This document shows, piece after piece, positions 33,496-41,847 of a stretch of 60,560 bases of DNA (position 1 is its first letter; each line of letters opens with the position of its first letter). The notes beneath the pieces were generated by a model. It saw only the letters and a list, made by a program, of their open reading frames with translations, did not search any database and was not told where the DNA came from. The stretch is from an uncultured Lachnospiraceae bacterium (GTDB lineage Bacteria; Bacillota; Clostridia; Lachnospirales; Lachnospiraceae), in contig CANQMA010000006.1 in NCBI GenBank assembly GCA_947624875.1, positions 1 through 60,560 of the forward strand, given 5' to 3'. Made by a program: the position numbers and the translations under genes.

Positions 33496-33656
33496 ACTTG
33501 TGTCCTCCATATCGTTTTTCTAAAAGGTTCTGACCGGTTTTAGATAACCGGCTAAAAAAGAAGGGGCTTCCGGCCTTCTTTAAGAACCATTATACGAAAA
33601 AGAAACGGAAAAACCATAGCGTCGTCCCCAATGATGTGATTTTCGTCCCGAACATG
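32786..33656 (-). repeat. Near-identical 871-bp rpn block, copy B
   Basis: Partner of 5304-6174 at a constant offset of 27482 bases, with about four substitutions seen by eye. On the leader side homology ends at CGAACATG; the tandem 67-bp array present at locus A is missing here. Confidence 0.9.
33526..33588 (-). promoter_or_regulatory. Structured leader of rpn copy 2
   Basis: Identical to the copy-1 leader: GGTTCT/AGAACC outer stem enclosing a terminator-like hairpin and a CCGGTT/AACCGG hairpin. Confidence 0.55.
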
Positions 33657-33757
33657 CTAAAAAGAGTAAAAAATACATAAATTTTATAATTCGATATTGC
33701 AAAAGCCTAAATTGGAATCACAGACTTTTTCAATGAACATTCTCTTTCATATTTTCA

Positions 33758-33786
33758 TTGAGAAGAAAGAATTTTTATGTTACTAT
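33758..33786 (+). promoter_or_regulatory. Promoter of the first GH128 gene
   Basis: TTGAGA (33758-33763) and TACTAT (33781-33786) are 17 bp apart, with TTATGT just before the -10. The leader contains a CTCTTTTT/AAAAAAGAG hairpin before the AAGGAG ribosome site. Together with the rpn leader this accounts for the 336-base gap. Confidence 0.65.
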
Positions 33787-33846
33787 TATCTTATCAAAAA
33801 CTCTTTTTGACAGAACAAAAAAGAGAAAAAAAGAAGGAGAAAAAAG

Positions 33847-35820
33847 ATGAGAAAAGTGATGAAGAAAGCAATTTCAATGATGCTTGCAGTCGCACTTACG
33901 GTGAGTGGAATTACCTACACGCAAAGCGTAAATGCAGCTACTGAAATTGACGAGTGGAAAGCAGCTGCAGTAAAGGTTCCGGAAGAGGGAGCACTGGTCG
34001 CAGCCGGTTATATCGATGTTGAGTTTGACAATTCGATGGAAGGGTATACCTATGAGGTTTATCTGGATGACAAGCCGGTGTATTGGATTGGAGATGATAT
34101 CGTAAGAACAGATATCGGCGAAACAGCAACCGATGAAGCGGTTGAAAAGACATTTACGTCAGAGGACGAAGGAAAGACGGAAGTCTACACTACGACAGTC
34201 AGCAAACATGAGCTCACGGTAAAGGCAAGAAAGGATTCTGAGGAAGTGGTTTCAGAGACCAGGACATTTTACGTATCTAAAAAAGGACTTGCTCTGGGCG
34301 GAGACATGAGCAATAAAATTTCTTTGAAGCAGCTCAATTGTTCATGGTATTATAACTGGTCCACAGAAGCATTTAACAACAGTATCGATGCAGGGGTTTC
34401 TCATATCCCGATGATGTGGGGCAGTGGGGACGACAATAAAGAAGCCATGGATACTTTTAATAGCAGTTCAAACTATATTTTAGGCTTTAACGAGCCGGAT
34501 ATTGAGACACAGGCAAATATGTTTTTTGCTGATGCGATTGACACATGGAAAGAGTATATTTCTCGATTAAACAAACGAAAAGTATCTCCGGCTCCGGCCT
34601 CTCCTAGTGGCACTTCTTCATGGTTGTCTGATTTTATGAACGGTCAGTATAAATGTCTTATTCCTGGTGGAAATGGAGCATGGGGATTATATTCAGATTA
34701 TCGTGACGATAGTTCCAAAACATTTGTTGAAGGAATTGGCGAAGATGTGGATGCTGTATGTCTGCACTATTACATGGCAACAATTGATCTTGGCGGACTG
34801 CTGAATGCAGTAGATAATCTTTGGAATACATATCATAAACCAATTTGGATTACAGAGATTTCCGTGTTTGGAACGAAGGGATTCAAAAATGACTACAGTT
34901 ATGACGCAGAAGGAAGAACAGAGGAAATGGCAGAATACATTCGGGAAATTGTCAGCAATCTGGATGAGAATCCGCATGTAGAGAGATACTGCTGGTTTGC
35001 TTATGATATTGACAGCGCAAATGCGATTGACAGCTTTGATGGATCTGGTGCAACAGCACTGTTCGAATATGCCACAGGAAAATATACCCCACTTGGAAAA
35101 CTTTACTCCAGTATTGGAAATCCGGAAGGATATGAAGGAACCGATATTCAGGATGCCCCTGAATTTAAATGGGAAGAAAGAGTCGGTGCGGATGCGGTAT
35201 ATAATGATAATGACAATACGGTTACTGTCACATGGAATACTTCTGATTTGAATGTTGCACGTCATGAAATTCTTATTGACGATACACCGTATGATATAGA
35301 AAATGGGTCATCCATTGATGCCGGCGCGTGGAAAGCTGGAAAGCATACATTACAGTTTGTACTATATGATAATGAAGAAAATATACTGTTTAATAAAACT
35401 AAAAAATTTACGATTGAAAGGACGGAAACTCCGACAAATAAACCAGAGCAAAATACGAATGAAACAACGAATGAAACAACGACTGTAGAAAAAACAACTC
35501 AGTCACTGGTAACGACAACAGCACCGTCACCTTCACGGGAAAGCAAACCGGCAAAGGTGAAGCTGAGCAAAATAAAGAAAATGAAGAAGCGTTCTGTGAA
35601 ACTTACATGGAAACGTACTGCAAGAGCTAAGAAATATCAGGTACAGTATGCGCTAAACAAAAAATTTACAAAAAAGGTAAAAAGCAGAACCACCGCGAAA
35701 TTAACGATAAAGATTGCAAAACTTGCAAAAAAGAAAATATATTATTTCAGAGTCAGAGCAATCAATTCTGCCGGAAAAGGCAAATGGTCTAATATTAAGA
35801 AAATTAAAATAACAAAATAG
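33847..35820 (+). CDS. Secreted GH128-type (Asl1-like) glycoside hydrolase with Fn3-like domains
   Basis: This 657-aa protein has a signal peptide (about 1-30), an N-terminal Fn3-like domain (about 35-145, YEVYLDD to RTFYVSKKGL) and a Glyco_hydro_cc/GH128 TIM barrel (about 155-425). A second Fn3-like domain (about 440-525), a Thr/Asn/Glu linker and a lysine-rich C-terminal Fn3-like domain (about 567-657) follow. Barrel motifs are CSWYYNW, ILGFNEPD (acid/base E216), LHYYM, PIWITEIS (nucleophile E337) and VERYCWF. GH128 members are endo-beta-1,3-glucanases, so extracellular beta-1,3-glucan cleavage is inferred. It is the largest of four paralogues here and has its own promoter and terminator. 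Confidence 0.85.
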   Translation: MRKVMKKAISMMLAVALTVSGITYTQSVNAATEIDEWKAAAVKVPEEGALVAAGYIDVEFDNSMEGYTYEVYLDDKPVYWIGDDIVRTDIGETATDEAVEKTFTSEDEGKTEVYTTTVSKHELTVKARKDSEEVVSETRTFYVSKKGLALGGDMSNKISLKQLNCSWYYNWSTEAFNNSIDAGVSHIPMMWGSGDDNKEAMDTFNSSSNYILGFNEPDIETQANMFFADAIDTWKEYISRLNKRKVSPAPASPSGTSSWLSDFMNGQYKCLIPGGNGAWGLYSDYRDDSSKTFVEGIGEDVDAVCLHYYMATIDLGGLLNAVDNLWNTYHKPIWITEISVFGTKGFKNDYSYDAEGRTEEMAEYIREIVSNLDENPHVERYCWFAYDIDSANAIDSFDGSGATALFEYATGKYTPLGKLYSSIGNPEGYEGTDIQDAPEFKWEERVGADAVYNDNDNTVTVTWNTSDLNVARHEILIDDTPYDIENGSSIDAGAWKAGKHTLQFVLYDNEENILFNKTKKFTIERTETPTNKPEQNTNETTNETTTVEKTTQSLVTTTAPSPSRESKPAKVKLSKIKKMKKRSVKLTWKRTARAKKYQVQYALNKKFTKKVKSRTTAKLTIKIAKLAKKKIYYFRVRAINSAGKGKWSNIKKIKITK

Positions 35821-35848
35821 TCAAAACTGTTTTTTATGAACGAATGAG

Positions 35849-35883
35849 AGGAACACACCGGATATCGAGTAGGGTGTGTTCCT
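35849..35883 (+). terminator. Terminator after the first GH128 gene
   Basis: AGGAACACACC (35849-35859) pairs with GGTGTGTTCCT (35873-35883), followed by TTTATTTTT. The rest of the 315-base gap is AT-rich and contains only the next promoter. Confidence 0.9.
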
Positions 35884-36051
35884 TTTATTTTTAATTCAAA
35901 ATAATTTTGCTGTCGAAATGTTCCAAAAACAAATTTTGAACGAAAAAGCAAAGTCACGAACAATAATATCATTGTTTATCCTATGTATGTGAAAAATATC
36001 CATGTTTTTGGAGTAAAAACTTTTTTATTTGTATAAAATCACATTTTTTCG

Positions 36052-36080
36052 TTGTAGTAAAAAGATTGTTATGTTATAAT
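36052..36080 (+). promoter_or_regulatory. Promoter of the CBM-like gene at 36136
   Basis: TTGTAG (36052-36057) and a perfect TATAAT (36075-36080) are 17 bp apart, with the extended -10 context TTATGT. Confidence 0.75.
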
Positions 36081-36135
36081 TTAATCAACTGCAAACTCAG
36101 TAAATTTTATAAAATAATTAATTAGGAGGATTGAA

Positions 36136-37317
36136 ATGAGAAAAGTAGTTAAGAAAGTATTTGCAGGCATTATGTCTGTAACATTAGTGGCATCACTAAT
36201 GATTGGTGTAAATTTCACCAAAAATGTTAAGGCTGCTGATACTGTAGAACTTCCGATGTGGTCATTTTCACAAGGTGGTGACTATACACTGAATGGGGAA
36301 CAGTATGAGGGCGGAAATGGAAATGTAGGTGTGATTAATTCTGTAGAACTTCCGGATGAAACCTTGACCGGTTGGTTGGGAACAGGTGATCCTGATTCTG
36401 TTAATCAGACGATGAGCGCAACAAAAGCTTCCAATGAATTTACCATTGATATTAAGAATACCGGATGGGATTGCCAGTGGAGTGCTGTGACGGGACTTCC
36501 GGAAAACAGAATCAACCCATGGTCTATTCAGGCAAATCTACATAATATTCCTGTAACACCGGGATATTCTTATACAGTTTCATTTAAGGCGCATGCCACA
36601 AAAGCCAAATTGGCATATATAGCATTTGGCACGGATATGGAGGGTAAGCCAGCGCCTTATGGAGATGGAAATGCTCCGGAAGGAGATCAGGCAATTATTC
36701 AACTGACTCCGACAGAAAAAGAATATACTTATACTTTTACGAACTGGGTAAGTGCTGAAACTATCAACATGGATATTATGCTTGGTGCATTTGATGCAGA
36801 GTATGATTTTGCTGGAAATTTAATTACAGAGTATGTTCCGGAGTATGCTATTGAGACTAATTGGACTGGAACAGTATATATTAATGATTTTCAGATTATT
36901 TCCAATGGATTAGATTCTGGGTTCGTGCCAAAACCAACTCCATGGATTCCTGAAACCACAACAGCTGCACCAAATAACAATACTCCAACGGGAGGCTCCA
37001 CAATACCTACACCAAATAATAATACTTCAACAGTGGGAACCCCTCAGGCACCAAAGAAATTTGCTAAGGTTAAAAATGTTAAAGCAAAAAATAACAAAAA
37101 AGGCACAGTAACCGTAACATGGAAAAAGGTTGCAAAAGCAAAGAAATATCAGGTTAAAGTCGGAAGCAAGAATTACACAGCAAAGAAAACGAAGCTTGTT
37201 GTAAAGAAAGGCTTGAAGAAAGGAAAAACTTACAAGGTTAGGGTTCGTGCACAGGCAGCAAACGGATATAAAACAGGTGCGTGGAGCAAGACTGTCAAAG
37301 TTAAAATTAAAAAGTAA
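36136..37317 (+). CDS. Secreted carbohydrate-binding-like protein with Fn3-type C-terminal domain
   Basis: This 393-aa protein has a signal peptide ending near VKA (residue 33). The CBM4_9-like domain (about 36-250) carries an aromatic face (NTGWDCQW, NRINPWSIQ, YTVSFKAHA). A Pro/Thr/Asn linker (about 255-300) leads to the lysine-rich Fn3-like domain (about 305-393, AKAKKYQVKVGSKNY). No hydrolase motif is present. The next gene is a clear tandem paralogue. Codon use is more AT-rich than in the flanking housekeeping genes. Probable role: binding polysaccharide at or near the cell wall next to the GH128 enzymes. Confidence 0.75.
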   Translation: MRKVVKKVFAGIMSVTLVASLMIGVNFTKNVKAADTVELPMWSFSQGGDYTLNGEQYEGGNGNVGVINSVELPDETLTGWLGTGDPDSVNQTMSATKASNEFTIDIKNTGWDCQWSAVTGLPENRINPWSIQANLHNIPVTPGYSYTVSFKAHATKAKLAYIAFGTDMEGKPAPYGDGNAPEGDQAIIQLTPTEKEYTYTFTNWVSAETINMDIMLGAFDAEYDFAGNLITEYVPEYAIETNWTGTVYINDFQIISNGLDSGFVPKPTPWIPETTTAAPNNNTPTGGSTIPTPNNNTSTVGTPQAPKKFAKVKNVKAKNNKKGTVTVTWKKVAKAKKYQVKVGSKNYTAKKTKLVVKKGLKKGKTYKVRVRAQAANGYKTGAWSKTVKVKIKK

Positions 37318-37324
37318 GTTCACA

Positions 37325-37353
37325 TTGTAATGTAAAAAAGTTTATGCTATAAT
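37325..37353 (+). promoter_or_regulatory. Promoter of the CBM-like gene at 37416
   Basis: TTGTAA (37325-37330) and TATAAT (37348-37353) are 17 bp apart, with TTATGC before the -10, nearly the same layout as the promoter at 36052. It starts only 8 bases after the preceding stop. Confidence 0.75.
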
Positions 37354-37415
37354 AAATAACAACTGAAACGATGTGTTTTCAAGTAAAAAGAAATTTATTT
37401 AGGAGGAAAATGAAA

Positions 37416-38720
37416 ATGCGAAAGATTTTCAAAAAAGCAATGGCAGGGATGATGTCTGTTGCTTTGGTGGCAACTTTATTGATTGGTGTTGACATGTCAA
37501 AGAGCGTAAAGGCAGAAGACACCCCGGTTGAACTTGGCAAATGGACTTTTACTCAAGGTGGTCAGTTTAACGATACTGAACTTTGGAATGCAGGGTATAT
37601 TACTTCAGTTTCTATGCATGGCACGGACGAGGTGATATCAGGATGGCTTAAAGGTGATGATAATATTCCAGCAGCGCAGGATCCATCATTTAATCAGAAG
37701 CAGACAGCTAATGATGTATCAGATGGGTTTGATCTTGAGATTGAAGCCAACAGTCAGGATAAAGACTGGACTAATGATAGAATCAACCCATGGGCAATTG
37801 AAGCTGAAATGCAGGACATTAGTGTAGAAGCAGGGCATAAGTATACAGTTTCTTTTAAAGCCCATGCTTCAACGAGAAAATATTGTTATGTTTCTTTTGG
37901 ATGTGATATTGAGGGAACAGCACCTTATGGAGAGGCTCCATTAGATGGAAATCCACTCATTGCATTTACTACGGAGGATCAGACATTTACATATCAGTTT
38001 ACAAATTTTGTTTCAGCAACAAAAATGTCTGTTGAATTACTATTAGGTGCATTTAACTCTCAGAACGATTTTGCAGGAAATAATGTTTCAGACATTATTA
38101 CTTCAGTTGAATCAATGTGGGGTGGTAGTGTTTATGTAAGCGAATTTACTATTGTAGATAACGGTTTAGATCCTGAGTTTGTAGATCCTAATGCTCCAGA
38201 AACTGAATCTACAGCAGAAGAAACCACATTAGCAGATGCTTCAGGTGATGCAGAAGTTACAACAGTAGCACCAACAACTCCGGAAGTTCCTACAATACCA
38301 TCAACTTCAGAAGTTACAACAGCAGCACCAGCTCCAGTTACAACAGTAGCACCAAATAACAATCCGGGCGGAAATGTAACTCCAGCTACAACTGCAAATA
38401 ACAATAGTGTAACTACACCAAACAATAATACACCGGCAACCCCTGCTCAGTCTGCTAAGAAACTGGGTAAAGTGAAAAAGGTTAAAGCGAAAAATAACAA
38501 AAAAGGCCGCGTAACCGTAACATGGAAAAAGGTTGCTCATGCAAAGAAATATCAGGTTAAGGTTGGAAAGAAATCTTATACATCAAAGAAGACGAAATAT
38601 GTCGTAAAGAAAGGTCTGAAGAAGGGCAAAACTTATAAGATTAAAGTTCGTGCAAAAGCTGCAAATGGATATAAAGCAGGTGCATGGAGCAAGGCCGTAA
38701 AGGTTAAAATTAAAAAGTAA
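37416..38720 (+). CDS. Secreted carbohydrate-binding-like protein, tandem paralogue
   Basis: The 434-aa protein is organised like its upstream neighbour: signal peptide to about residue 33 (SVKA), CBM4_9-like domain (about 36-250, with NDRINPWAIE and YTVSFKAHAS) and a long Thr/Val/Ala/Pro linker (about 255-345) with repeated TTVAP-like units. The Fn3-like C-terminus (about 346-434) is almost identical to that of the neighbour. ATG 37416 is preferred because AGGAGG is 9 bases upstream and the paralogue also begins MRK; an ATG two codons earlier is too close. The linker length differs strongly between the paralogues, which suggests spacing varies rather than binding. Confidence 0.75.
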   Translation: MRKIFKKAMAGMMSVALVATLLIGVDMSKSVKAEDTPVELGKWTFTQGGQFNDTELWNAGYITSVSMHGTDEVISGWLKGDDNIPAAQDPSFNQKQTANDVSDGFDLEIEANSQDKDWTNDRINPWAIEAEMQDISVEAGHKYTVSFKAHASTRKYCYVSFGCDIEGTAPYGEAPLDGNPLIAFTTEDQTFTYQFTNFVSATKMSVELLLGAFNSQNDFAGNNVSDIITSVESMWGGSVYVSEFTIVDNGLDPEFVDPNAPETESTAEETTLADASGDAEVTTVAPTTPEVPTIPSTSEVTTAAPAPVTTVAPNNNPGGNVTPATTANNNSVTTPNNNTPATPAQSAKKLGKVKKVKAKNNKKGRVTVTWKKVAHAKKYQVKVGKKSYTSKKTKYVVKKGLKKGKTYKIKVRAKAANGYKAGAWSKAVKVKIKK

Positions 38721-38743
38721 TTTACATGATAAGATGTGATTTT

Positions 38744-38773
38744 CAGTACCCAATGCCTGTGCATTGGGTACTG
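38744..38773 (+). terminator. Perfect 13-bp hairpin terminator/attenuator
   Basis: CAGTACCCAATGC (38744-38756), loop CTGT, then the exact complement (38761-38773) followed by only three T residues. It lies 42 bases before the next start codon. No separate promoter was seen after it, so partial readthrough is likely. Confidence 0.75.
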
Positions 38774-38814
38774 TTTACCACAAAGGTTTAGACGAAAGTC
38801 AGGAGGAGTTTATA

Positions 38815-40131
38815 GTGAAAAAGAGTTTCGTTAAAAAATTGACAGCAGTGGCACTGTCTCTGTCAATGGTGCTTGGATCTACCGGTGCAGCATTTGGCGC
38901 TGTACATGCCGGTAATGGTGAAAACATTGCAGGTTCCACTGGATGGACGAGTTTTTCTGTTCGTGATGACTTGCATGGTCTGCCGATTACAGAGTGGGAA
39001 CAGTCCTTATTGGACGAGATTGCAAAAGCAAAAGCAGAAGGAAATGAAGAGGCAGATAATTATCAGAGTTATACCGAAGGATATTTTGCTGCACAGCCTG
39101 CTGCTACAGGATTTAATTTTTATGTAGTAAATTCCGGATGGGATGGAGAGTACAATCCATATACCGGTGAACTGATGGGAGATAATCCTTGGGGAATGAC
39201 TGTACAGACTGGAAATTTACCGATTGAAAAGCAGCGTAAGTATACGATTTCCTTTAATATTAAGAGTACTTTAGAGGGTTCTGTTACGAAGAAAGATGCA
39301 AACGGAAATGTTTTGAAAGACGAGAAGGGAAATGATGTAACAGAAAAAACCTATGTTAAGCATGTTGGATTTAAAGCGTATGATCCGGTTTCACAGGGTG
39401 GTCCGGCAGTAGATTTCGATGTGATTGACGGTGCTAATACTTCCGGTATTATTGAACTGGATTCCAGAAAAGTGGAAGGAGTCAATGTGACTGCAACGAT
39501 TACAATTCCGTCTACTTATGGCAGCGAGTCTTTAGCAGTAATGTTTGCATTGGGCGCTCGTTTATCTACTTATCCGGATGAAATCGCTATGAAAGGCAAC
39601 ATCACTGTATCCAACTTTAAGATTACTGCAGGAGATCAGTATTCTGTGACATTTACAGGAAACGGCAAGAGTGTTACCTCTTATGTCAACGGTGGTTCTT
39701 CTATTGCAACGCCGGGCACTGCGCTGTTTGGTAAGAAAGGCTATAATATTGATTATTTCACATTTAATGGTGCAAAGTATACGACTACAGTTGGTCCTGT
39801 AAACAGCAACATGACCTTAAGCGCACATTATGCAAAGACAAAGAAACCTTCCAAACCAACAATTTCTAAAGTAAACAACAAATCAAAGAAGAAAGTAAAA
39901 CTGACAATCAAAAAGACAAAAAATGCCGTTGGTTATCAGATTAAATATTCTTTGAAGAAAAACATGAAGAAGGCAAAAACGAAGACAACGACGAAGAAGA
40001 CCTACACGATTAAGAAAGGTCTGAAGTCAGGGAAACTTGTTTATATTCAGGTAAGAGGATATAACAAGGACGATCTGGGAAATAAGGTCTTTGGAAAATG
40101 GTCTAAAAAGAAAAAGACTGTCGTAAGATAA
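38815..40131 (+). CDS. Secreted carbohydrate-binding-like protein with additional InlB/Flg_new-like repeat
   Basis: This 438-aa protein has a signal peptide to about residue 29. A CBM-like domain (about 35-270) has NSGWDGEYNPYTGEL, DNPWGMTVQ and YTISFNIKS. A beta repeat resembling the Listeria-Bacteroides Flg_new type (about 275-345, YSVTFTGNGKSVTSYVNGG) precedes the lysine-rich Fn3-like domain (about 350-438). GTG 38815 is the start: AGGAGG is 8 bases upstream and it directly gives a KKSFVKKL signal peptide; an upstream ATG at 38764 lies inside the hairpin arm. No catalytic motif was found. Confidence 0.72.
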   Translation: MKKSFVKKLTAVALSLSMVLGSTGAAFGAVHAGNGENIAGSTGWTSFSVRDDLHGLPITEWEQSLLDEIAKAKAEGNEEADNYQSYTEGYFAAQPAATGFNFYVVNSGWDGEYNPYTGELMGDNPWGMTVQTGNLPIEKQRKYTISFNIKSTLEGSVTKKDANGNVLKDEKGNDVTEKTYVKHVGFKAYDPVSQGGPAVDFDVIDGANTSGIIELDSRKVEGVNVTATITIPSTYGSESLAVMFALGARLSTYPDEIAMKGNITVSNFKITAGDQYSVTFTGNGKSVTSYVNGGSSIATPGTALFGKKGYNIDYFTFNGAKYTTTVGPVNSNMTLSAHYAKTKKPSKPTISKVNNKSKKKVKLTIKKTKNAVGYQIKYSLKKNMKKAKTKTTTKKTYTIKKGLKSGKLVYIQVRGYNKDDLGNKVFGKWSKKKKTVVR

Positions 40132-40149
40132 TAATTCTTGAAACAGATG

Positions 40150-40199
40150 AAAGGGTGGAAGGATTATATGGATTTCATATAAATCATTCTGCCCTTTTT
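40150..40199 (+). terminator. Terminator before the second GH128 gene
   Basis: AAAGGGTGGAAGGATT (40150-40165) can pair with AATCATTCTGCCCTTT (40182-40197) with a few G-T wobbles; T residues follow. Confidence 0.75.
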
Positions 40200-40236
40200 A
40201 TTGACAACTTAGTTTGAGTGGAGGTGGAAGAAAACC

Positions 40237-41775
40237 ATGAAAAAAATCACTTCAATTTTATTGGCGCTGGTGATGCTCTTTAGTGGAGCATTTGTCGCTG
40301 CACCGGTGAGTGTGGATGCTGCGGATGCCAATGCATGGAGCAATTCAGCAATTATCGCTCCGGAACAGGGAAAATTAATTGGCGCAGGTTATATTAATAT
40401 TATATGGAACAATGATTTGGAAAACGTATCGTCCTATACGGTTTATGTAGATGGCAATGTATTGACCACAGTCAATGCAAACTCTGCAGCAACGATGGGT
40501 GCGGAAATGTACACGACCTCCGTGAGCGCCCATACGACATACATTGTTGCAAAATTAAATAGTGGAGCTACGGTACAGACAAATACAAGAACTTTTTATG
40601 TAACGAAAAAGGGAATTTGCGTCAACACCCGAGATATGGGTGCCACTGTGGATCCAAAAGATTTAAATTTGGGCTGGTATTATAACTGGGGAACACAGTC
40701 TTTTAAAGAGTCCGGATATAAAAACACAAAATTTTATGACTTAGAGTTTGTTCCAATGATTTACGGAGAACCGACAAAAGACTACAAAACGGTATTTAAT
40801 GAAGCAAATGCCGCAGGTTACAAATATATGTTAGGATTTAATGAGCCGGACTTAGGAAGTGAGTCAAATATTCAGGCAACGACGGCAGCTTCCCGTTGGA
40901 CGAATTATTATGTTCCGCTAAAAGGGAATTTACGTTTAGGTTCGCCTGCGATTTCGACTGCAAGTCCACTGGTTGAATCAAAATGGTGGGATACTTACTG
41001 GAATACGCTCTCTGCGTCCGATAAGGCAAATACTTCATTTATTGCGGTTCATAAGTATTATGAATATTATAATGCTGAGACAGCTTACGAGTTCCTGATG
41101 CTGATTGATGAAACTTATAGTAAATATCAAAAGCCGATCTGGGTGACAGAGTTTGCATTATGGAGATTTGATATTCATTCAGCGGATGCAAAGAAAGCGG
41201 AAGAGTTCTTGAAAATTGTCTGCAAGGGACTCAATGAGAGAAGTTATGTAGAACGTTACTCATGGTTCTGTACGGACATTAATAATCCTGCTGCAAGTTC
41301 ATCTGCGCTGTTTAACTACAGTACAGGTGAGTTGTCAAATATCGGAAAGATTTATGCGCAGATTGGAAATCCGGCAGGATATAATGCAAAAACCTATGGA
41401 GTGGTTTCCGATACGACCGCAGATACTTCCATCACAGGTTGTGCTGCAAAAATGCCAACAATGGTTTATGAATGTGTTGGAAAGAAAAAAGCAATTAAGT
41501 TTTCCATCAATCCGGTGAAAAGGGCTGCCGGATACCAGCTTCAGTACGGTACCAAAAAGAGTATGAAAGGTGCAAAGAAGAAGATCTTTAAGAAGGCCTC
41601 TTCAAAGATTAAGATTAAATTTACAAAGAAGCAAAAGAAAAAACTGAAAAAGATTAAAAAGAAGAAAAAGAGAAAATTTACCTATTATGTCAGAGCACGT
41701 GCTTATAAGACAATTTTAGGAAGAAAAGTTTACTATAAGTGGAGTAGTAAAAAGAAAGTATCTGTAAAAGCATAA
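40237..41775 (+). CDS. Secreted GH128-type glycoside hydrolase
   Basis: This 512-aa protein has a signal peptide to about residue 29 (SVDA), an N-terminal Fn3-like domain (about 33-125, YTVYVDG to RTFYVTKKG) and a GH128 barrel (about 143-385). Barrel motifs are LGWYYNW, FVPMIYG, MLGFNEPD (E203), AVHKYY, PIWVTEFA (E305) and VERYSWF. A C-terminal Fn3-like domain (about 405-512) is exceptionally lysine-rich, with a run of K residues near 455-480. Both catalytic glutamates are intact. It is followed by two more GH128 genes on the same strand. Confidence 0.85.
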   Translation: MKKITSILLALVMLFSGAFVAAPVSVDAADANAWSNSAIIAPEQGKLIGAGYINIIWNNDLENVSSYTVYVDGNVLTTVNANSAATMGAEMYTTSVSAHTTYIVAKLNSGATVQTNTRTFYVTKKGICVNTRDMGATVDPKDLNLGWYYNWGTQSFKESGYKNTKFYDLEFVPMIYGEPTKDYKTVFNEANAAGYKYMLGFNEPDLGSESNIQATTAASRWTNYYVPLKGNLRLGSPAISTASPLVESKWWDTYWNTLSASDKANTSFIAVHKYYEYYNAETAYEFLMLIDETYSKYQKPIWVTEFALWRFDIHSADAKKAEEFLKIVCKGLNERSYVERYSWFCTDINNPAASSSALFNYSTGELSNIGKIYAQIGNPAGYNAKTYGVVSDTTADTSITGCAAKMPTMVYECVGKKKAIKFSINPVKRAAGYQLQYGTKKSMKGAKKKIFKKASSKIKIKFTKKQKKKLKKIKKKKKRKFTYYVRARAYKTILGRKVYYKWSSKKKVSVKA

Positions 41776-41810
41776 GTTTTTACGATCTTGGTTATCAATA
41801 GAAGTGAGTG

Positions 41811-41833
41811 CCCGGAAGAGAAATTCTTCCGGG
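41811..41833 (+). promoter_or_regulatory. Hairpin immediately before the ribosome site of the third GH128 gene
   Basis: CCCGGAAGA/TCTTCCGGG, a perfect 9-bp stem with loop GAAAT, lies 14 bases before ATG 41848. It has no T-tract, so it is a weak terminator at best; it could protect a processed mRNA end or limit translation. Confidence 0.5.
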
Positions 41834-41847
41834 TGTAAGGAGAAAGA

